Origin: Dehalococcoidia bacterium | GTDB lineage: Bacteria > Chloroflexota > Dehalococcoidia > GIF9 > AB-539-J10 | Assembly: GCA_029857995.1 (NCBI GenBank) | Contig: JAOUFZ010000041.1 | Span: 1 to 10,621, forward strand | DNA: 10,621 nt | Direction: 5' to 3' | Part shown: positions 7,601 through 10,621 of the stretch, in pieces | Position numbering within the stretch: the first letter of the stretch is position 1 | Layout of the letters: each line of letters starts with the position of its first letter | The notes under the pieces: generated by a model | Seen by the model: the letters and a program-made list of their open reading frames with translations, nothing else | Told to the model about the DNA's origin: nothing | The model's database searches: none | Translations under genes and position numbers: made by a program

Positions 7601-7904
7601 TACTATCGCTCCCGAGTGCGAAAGTGCCCGGGTTTGTCCCGTTACCTATATACATATAGACATCGTAGACAGTGGCATTACCCGTATTCGTGATGGTGGC
7701 ATGCGCTGTGGTTACATTGGGGCCAGCGGCATAATTGTTCGAATCGATCAAGAGGTGGGGGTCATTGGTGAGGTTCAGGGCTAGTGTAGGACACGTAAGC
7801 GCTAGAGGAAAGACCGTACGTGGCGGGCCACTGCATGTCCCCAATGTAATGAGCAAGACAATCGCAACCAGCAAGGTAAGCAGCTTGAATCCACGTGTTT
7901 TCAA
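4500..7904 (-). CDS. Giant secreted, membrane-anchored surface protein (DUF11, Ig/PKD repeats, SdrD-B-like)
   Basis: This 1134-residue protein should be exported and displayed on the cell surface; its ligand or role is unknown. Residues 1-25 form a signal peptide (basic start, then a long hydrophobic run); LGTC at 21-24 resembles a lipobox only weakly. Residues 26-325 form an unassigned Cys-containing region that starts CARDB-like. Two DUF11-like domains follow (about 326-470 and 471-595, the second with VNVTDILPSGLTY). Two Ig-like repeats (about 596-756) and three PKD-like repeats (about 758-992) come next. A Cys-rich SdrD-B-like domain spans 993-1088, and a helix plus RRRRV ends the chain. 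The start is TTG at 7904: it is the only conventional start codon in the open frame before the signal peptide, and AGGG lies 6 nt upstream. The gene is a tandem paralogue of the one ending at 8332. Confidence 0.88.
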   Translation of the reverse strand: MKTRGFKLLTLLVAIVLLITLGTCSGPPRTVFPLALTCPTLALNLTNDPHLLIDSNNYAAGPNVTTAHATITNTGNATVYDVYMYIGNGTNPGTFALGSDSTTRLSMVGGVADATRYIGNLAPGQKKTVFWMLTYPSVYPGPDITYPISIWSSEVNGCFVLGTHNYTTQSTISAVANKMLGTVTIDPPSGIVSVGDIITVTVTGFNLGTIGHAGDAYFQPVGNGDFSPACFRLVKSEVYIHSLANNCGYGPMPYINQLYFSGIGGKCYSADPTDYVKYYFVALQECTTTAKVYQEAASGNQEKYSGDYGVAGATLTVTSQGGSIILDKSVSPLSGGANTTFTWTINYTNNTDYPVGDPLSGNGLVIIDEAIPANTTYVGNSSSCSGFSCLKYYSTDNGAAWNQTQPVPASSVNKLKWSISQTIPAHSSGTVSFQSKADPAVTNTTLICNSVSAKIDDGALLESDTVCVNSLGADLDLTKVVNDHSPCEGANIIYTVTVSNPSTVSATGVNVTDILPSGLTYQSYSTSHGTYNSATGLWNMGGLATNSSAALNLTATVNAGTGGTTITNSANITAMDQTDPVTSNNFDHVDITVHADPAAYATSNSPVCLNGTIYLFGNPGGMASYSWTGPAGFNSNQQNPVIYNATLSMAGTYSLTVVDSSGCGSGTATTNVTVSAALIASASNNSPVCEGGTIQLYGAPNGMSSYEWSGPNGFNSSSQNTTILNATSLNAGTYYLTVTNGSCTSDPASTVVTVNSKPTADAGGDTGFCAGGSVQLSGSATGGTPPYTYNWTGPESHPNTQNATVSTAGTYTLTVTDGNGCSDTDDVIVQQYSGPTADAGGDTGFCAGGSVQLSGSATGGTPSYSYDWTGPENHPNTQNPTVSTAGTYTLTVTDDNGCSDTDDVIVSQYLSPTADAGAAAVIISGDSVVIGGTPTASGGTPLYTYVWTPATGLNNATAANPTASPAVNTTYTVTVTDSNGCTDSDDVTVTVIQDCCICGFVYRAGTTEPLAGWEVILEKQTNPWVEIGSTITDANGKYCFCALGSGYYRVYEVVQPNWNQVSPLPNEYLVTLPGGCCDPQSGPFLNFQNDQAGPLTVGWEVSPIDKLAVLAPWIALFAAIVAVASLLVLRRRRV
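5172..5633 (-). repeat. Two near-identical 231-bp PKD-like repeat units
   Basis: Units 5403-5633 (residues 758-834) and 5172-5402 (residues 835-911) are each 77 codons long and start with PTADAGGDTGFCAGG. The proteins agree at 68 of 77 positions and the DNA is also closely similar, pointing to a recent internal duplication. A third, diverged unit of the same type starts at 5171 (residue 912) and has lost the first Cys. Confidence 0.85.
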
Positions 7905-8051
7905 ACTAATCCCTAAACCCCAAGAGCAAACCCCAAGATTGTGATTGACAGGCCGAAAAACAAGGTCGAATTCTGTTCAGTCTTGTGGCGAGCGTTCACG
8001 CCATCCTAATTCGATTCCCGGGCTAGTAACTGCCAATGTCGACTTAGAAAA

Positions 8052-8080
8052 AGTGTACCAAACAGGCATCGCTGCGTCAA
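8052..8080 (-). promoter_or_regulatory. Extended -10 promoter for the 1134-residue surface protein
   Basis: On the minus strand TTGACG (8080-8075), a 17-bp spacer and TACACT (8057-8052) form a sigma70-like promoter. TGG directly before the -10 supplies a TGn extension. The start would fall near 8045, about 140 nt before the TTG codon. The -35 lies in the left arm of the inverted repeat 8074-8101. Confidence 0.45.
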
Positions 8081-8101
8081 GACCCTTACCTGCTTTGACG
8101 C
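8074..8101. repeat. Inverted repeat over the -35 of the surface-protein promoter
   Basis: GCGTCAA (8074-8080) and TTGACGC (8095-8101) are perfect 7-bp inverted arms, 14 bp apart. The left arm contains the minus-strand -35 hexamer, so the dyad could be a regulator site. A chance palindrome is not excluded. Confidence 0.4.
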
Positions 8102-8248
8102 GTCCCTTTTGTCCTTTGACCCTGCAGGAGAGAAGCTCACTACACGGGTAGCACTGGTAAAAAAACTGTTTCTCCGGCTTTCCCTTCAATTACGCTATTT
8201 TCTGTCAAGTTTTTCGCGTCGTTGGAAGGAGAGACAGCAGTTGACAAA

Positions 8249-8331
8249 TGATCGTTAGCGGATGCGCTAATGACTATGAAGAAAGAGCCCAGGCCTCGAA
8301 CGAATCCGCCCGGGGTCTGCAGGCTTTGATC
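8249..8331 (-). repeat. 3' flank of the second surface-protein gene, homologous to 4414-4499
   Basis: This is the partner of the flank at 4414-4499. On the minus strand, 8297-8285 can form a hairpin (GAG.CC with CTC and GG partners, one G-G mismatch, T loop) followed by TTTCTTC. It is the diverged equivalent of the perfect 6-bp hairpin beyond the other gene. Confidence 0.6.
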
Positions 8332-8448
8332 TCAAACGCGGCGACGCCTTACTACGAGCAGGCTCATACCGACTATAACGGTCGTAAGTAACCCAATCCA
8401 GGGCAGCAGCAGGCGCAGTTTGTCTATCGAGCGGGTCTCCCAACCGAC
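8332..8448 (-). other. C-terminal anchor segment of the second surface protein
   Basis: The last 38 residues read VGWE, three variable residues, IDKL, LPWI, a hydrophobic helix and RRRRV. The length equals that of the first protein's tail. Here the segment follows an Ig-like repeat rather than an SdrD-B-like domain, so the anchor behaves as a portable module. Confidence 0.7.
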
Positions 8449-10621
8449 AGCCGCCCCGACAGCACTAACTGTCACGCTGATGCTGGCAACGTCCGTGCAG
8501 TCATTGACGGTGGTTACTGTCAGCGTGTAGGTTCCGGCCATAGCCAGGCTGGCATTGGGAATAACTGGGTTCTGCAAGCCGCTGCTAAAGCCATTCGGCC
8601 CTGTCCAAGAGTAGGAAGCCATGCCATCGGGTCCGCCGAATAATTGCACTATCCCTCCCACATAAGCAGGTGCGCCAGAAGATGCTGCAGCTACCGGGTT
8701 GGTACAGAAAAATGTTTCACTGGAATACTCGGACCAGCCGTCGGTGCCCTGATACCTGACGTGCCAGTAATAGCTGCTGGCATCGCTCAATGTGCCAAGG
8801 GGGATACCGATGCTGGCAAGATGTAACGTATCGGTTCCGCTATCGAAAACTGGGTCGGAGTAGCTCCCCGTGCTGGCCCTGATCTGCCACTGGGCGGCAA
8901 TCTGAGGTCCCGAATCAGAGAATGCTGAGGCTGTGAGGGTCACAGGCAGGCCGACACAGGTTCCTGCAGAAGGTGAAATGTTGGCCGGTCTACTGGGAGG
9001 AGTTGCACAGGTCTGTACCGTCACGGTGGTAGATGCAGTATCGCTGCAGCCATTGGGAGCGGTCACCGTCAGATTATAAGTCCCCGCATTCGAGGCGGCG
9101 GCATTGGGTATGGTAGGGTTCTGTAGGCTGCTACTAAAGCCGTTGGGCCCCGCCCAATAGTAGATTGCCATTCCACCGGGCCCGCCATACAGGTGTATTG
9201 TCTGGTTCACACAGACGGGCGAGCTAGACGATGCCGTAGCTACAGGTTTGGTGCCAAAAAATGTTTCAGCGGAATACTCGGACCAGGTGCCGCCGTTGCC
9301 CTGGTATCTGACGTGCCAGAAATAGCTGCTGGCATCACTCAATATCCCGGCGGGGATAGTGATGCTGGTGAAGGGGCCCGTAGTCTTTACGAAATCGAAA
9401 ACGGGATCGGAGTAGCCTCCTCCACCAGCCCTGATCTGCCATTGGGCGGCAACCTGGTACTGTCCCGAATCGGAGAAATCCGATGCTGTGAGGATCACAG
9501 GCAGATCTACACAGGCTGCACTACCAGGTGATTGGTTCGTCGGTGTATTGGGAGGAGGACTTGTGCAGGATTGTACTGTCACATAGGTAGATGTAGTGTC
9601 GCTGCAACCGTTGGGAGCCGTTACCGTCAGGTTATAACTGCCAGTCATAGGGACGGTAGTGCTATTTATAGTTGGGCGCTGCAGATCGCTGGTGAACCCC
9701 AACGGTCCTGTCCAGGAGTAATTCATACCACTGGGTCCGCCGAACAGTTGTATTGTCTGGCCCGCACACACAGGGGTGTTGGAATATACTGCGGCTACAG
9801 GTCTGGTGTAGAAACATGTTTCACTGGAATACTGAGACCAGGCACCAAGGCTGCCCTGGTACCTGACACGCCAGCAATAGCTGCTCGAGTCATTCAATAC
9901 GCCAGCGGGGATAGTGATGCTGGTAAGGTTCACCGTATCGTTTCCGCTGTCGAAAACGGGGTCCGAGTAGCTCCCCGTGCTGGCCTTGATCTGCCACTGG
10001 GCGGCAATCTGGTATTCTCCCGGACCTGGGTCAGAAAATGCAGACGCTGTGAGGGTCACAGGCAATGCCACGCAGGTGCCAGGGGAAGGCGAAATGTTGG
10101 TCGGTGTATCGGGCGGAGTTGCACAGGTCTGTACTGTCACAGTAGTGGATGCAGTATCGCTGCAGCCATTGGGAGCGGTCACCGTCAGAGTATAAGTCCC
10201 CGCATTCAAAGTGGTGGCACTAGGGATGGTCGGGCTCTGTAAGCTACTGCTAAAGCTATACGGCCCCGTCCAAGAATAAAGCATACCACTGGGTCCGCCG
10301 TACAGCTCTATTGTATGTCCCGCACATACGGGACCGTTAGAATCTGCTACGGCTACAGGTCTGGAGAGGACAAGTATGTCAGCATGATCGGAGTTGTTGC
10401 TGATAACGGGGTCAGTCTGGTCAGCATGGGTTATGCTTCCTGTGTTCGTTATAGTCTGGCCCACTGTCCCACTATTGACGGTAGCCGTAAGGAGCAGCGT
10501 AGCACTGTTTCCTGCATTAAGGGCGCCTACCGTCCAGAGACCGGTTACGCTGTTGTAGCTGCCCTGGCTGGGCAGGTTCGAGACATAAGTAAGGCCCACG
10601 GGAAGCAGGTCCGTAACTTGT
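8332..10621 (-). CDS. Giant membrane-anchored surface protein, Ig/FN3 modules (partial, 5' end outside the window)
   Basis: The frame is open to the right edge. The codons before the first possible start (GTG 10599) encode VTDLLPV, the conserved lead-in of a DUF11 domain, so the real start lies outside. Counting from that GTG, the visible part is: the end of a DUF11-like domain (1-78), then Ig (80-163), FN3-like (164-265), Ig (266-349), FN3-like (350-450), Ig (451-535), FN3-like (536-633), Ig (634-717), and the anchor 718-755. The Ig units carry PVC...NGCSD Cys pairs and WTGP. The FN3-like units carry AAQWQI, YSDPVFD, YWHVRYQG and WSEYSxET. The DUF11 end is closely similar to residues 514-595 of the neighbouring 1134-residue protein, so the two are paralogues. 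It is probably an extracellular, membrane-tethered rod; the ligand is unknown. Confidence 0.85.
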   Translation of the reverse strand, partial: QVTDLLPVGLTYVSNLPSQGSYNSVTGLWTVGALNAGNSATLLLTATVNSGTVGQTITNTGSITHADQTDPVISNNSDHADILVLSRPVAVADSNGPVCAGHTIELYGGPSGMLYSWTGPYSFSSSLQSPTIPSATTLNAGTYTLTVTAPNGCSDTASTTVTVQTCATPPDTPTNISPSPGTCVALPVTLTASAFSDPGPGEYQIAAQWQIKASTGSYSDPVFDSGNDTVNLTSITIPAGVLNDSSSYCWRVRYQGSLGAWSQYSSETCFYTRPVAAVYSNTPVCAGQTIQLFGGPSGMNYSWTGPLGFTSDLQRPTINSTTVPMTGSYNLTVTAPNGCSDTTSTYVTVQSCTSPPPNTPTNQSPGSAACVDLPVILTASDFSDSGQYQVAAQWQIRAGGGGYSDPVFDFVKTTGPFTSITIPAGILSDASSYFWHVRYQGNGGTWSEYSAETFFGTKPVATASSSSPVCVNQTIHLYGGPGGMAIYYWAGPNGFSSSLQNPTIPNAAASNAGTYNLTVTAPNGCSDTASTTVTVQTCATPPSRPANISPSAGTCVGLPVTLTASAFSDSGPQIAAQWQIRASTGSYSDPVFDSGTDTLHLASIGIPLGTLSDASSYYWHVRYQGTDGWSEYSSETFFCTNPVAAASSGAPAYVGGIVQLFGGPDGMASYSWTGPNGFSSGLQNPVIPNASLAMAGTYTLTVTTVNDCTDVASISVTVSAVGAAVGWETRSIDKLRLLLPWIGLLTTVIVGMSLLVVRRRRV
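8701..10362 (-). repeat. Three tandem Ig+FN3 modules
   Basis: Unit 1 is 9805-10362 (186 codons), unit 2 is 9250-9804 (185) and unit 3 is 8701-9249 (183). A solitary fourth Ig follows at 8449-8700. Units 1 and 3 are the closest pair: both carry QTCATPP at the Ig-FN3 joint and STGSYSDPVFDSG in the FN3 part, while unit 2 differs at both. A 42-bp exact match joins unit 3 (9032-9073) to unit 1 (10148-10189). Confidence 0.85.

Larger units (their letters stand above)
7905..8331. other. 427-bp spacer between the two surface-protein genes
   Basis: No gene is supported here. Reading leftward, it holds the 3' flank of the second surface-protein gene (8249-8331), a stretch without recognisable signals (about 8102-8248), an inverted repeat with an embedded promoter (8052-8101), and a leader of about 140 nt for the first surface-protein gene. 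The leader contains a direct repeat of TCTTGGGGTTT (minus strand; 7928-7938 and 7915-7925, period 13 bp) just before the RBS. Confidence 0.55.

Noticed and set aside
4500..7904. About 28 N-x-S/T sequons in the 1134-residue protein
   Set aside because: The protein is rich in Asn, Ser and Thr, so this number is near chance and gives no evidence of glycosylation.
7905..7938. Possible G-quadruplex in the leader of the surface-protein gene
   Set aside because: Only three runs of three or more G on the minus strand; a fourth is missing.
7977..8189. 70-codon minus-strand frame between the two surface-protein genes
   Set aside because: No RBS or domain, and it spans the predicted promoter and inverted repeat.
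8203..8208. Minus-strand TTGACA upstream of the first surface-protein gene
   Set aside because: The hexamer 17 bp downstream is AGGGAA, not a -10. The site at 8052-8080 is better.
8241..8246. Plus-strand TTGACA
   Set aside because: No -10 at a workable distance and no plus-strand gene downstream.
9532..10242. 236-codon plus-strand frame, Arg/Cys/Gly-rich
   Set aside because: Antisense shadow of the Ig+FN3 modules; composition is typical of a reverse-frame reading.
4500..10621. Tandem repeats considered as a CRISPR array or mobile element
   Set aside because: Repeats are coding, of domain length and in frame, with no spacers, terminal repeats or transposase.

Overview
The window looks like a piece of a bacterial chromosome. 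It has Shine-Dalgarno sites, sigma70-type promoters and a bacterial two-domain BirA. The mix of genes (a GYD-domain protein, an NfeD plus MBL-fold pair, BirA next to a sodium:solute symporter, and large DUF11/Ig/FN3 surface proteins ending in a membrane helix and an RRRRV tail) fits an uncultured Chloroflexota, probably Dehalococcoidia-like. That placement comes from family memory only, at low to moderate confidence.

Left part (1-1740). The window opens with what looks like the last codons of a plus-strand gene (to 62). A 97-residue GYD-domain protein follows (206-499), with an extended -10 promoter and a strong RBS. Facing it on the minus strand is a two-gene unit: a short NfeD-type membrane protein (1318-1740), then an MBL-fold hydrolase (630-1265). 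A four-copy 8-bp tandem repeat lies in the convergent gap.

Centre (1741-4499). A 252-bp divergent region carries back-to-back promoters, leftward for nfeD and rightward for birA. Two GTTAAC hexamers separated by 15 bp cover the birA -10 and leader and resemble a BirA box. birA (1993-2919) is followed after one base by a sodium:solute symporter gene (2921-4315). This suggests a BirA-controlled unit that pairs biotin attachment with vitamin uptake.

Right part (4500-10621). Two paralogous giant surface-protein genes lie in tandem on the minus strand. The first is complete (4500-7904, 1134 aa, TTG start): signal peptide, unassigned N-terminal region, two DUF11-like domains, five Ig/PKD-like repeats, a Cys-rich SdrD-B-like domain and a C-terminal anchor. 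The second runs off the right edge (8332-10621): end of a DUF11-like domain, three Ig+FN3 modules, a last Ig and the same kind of anchor. Both share the VGWE...IDKL...PWI...RRRRV tail and a homologous 3' flank with a hairpin, so they probably arose by duplication. No RNA gene, CRISPR array, insertion sequence or phage gene was seen.

Points most worth a second look: the putative BirA-regulated symporter, the shared C-terminal anchor motif, and the modular repeat evolution in the two surface proteins.
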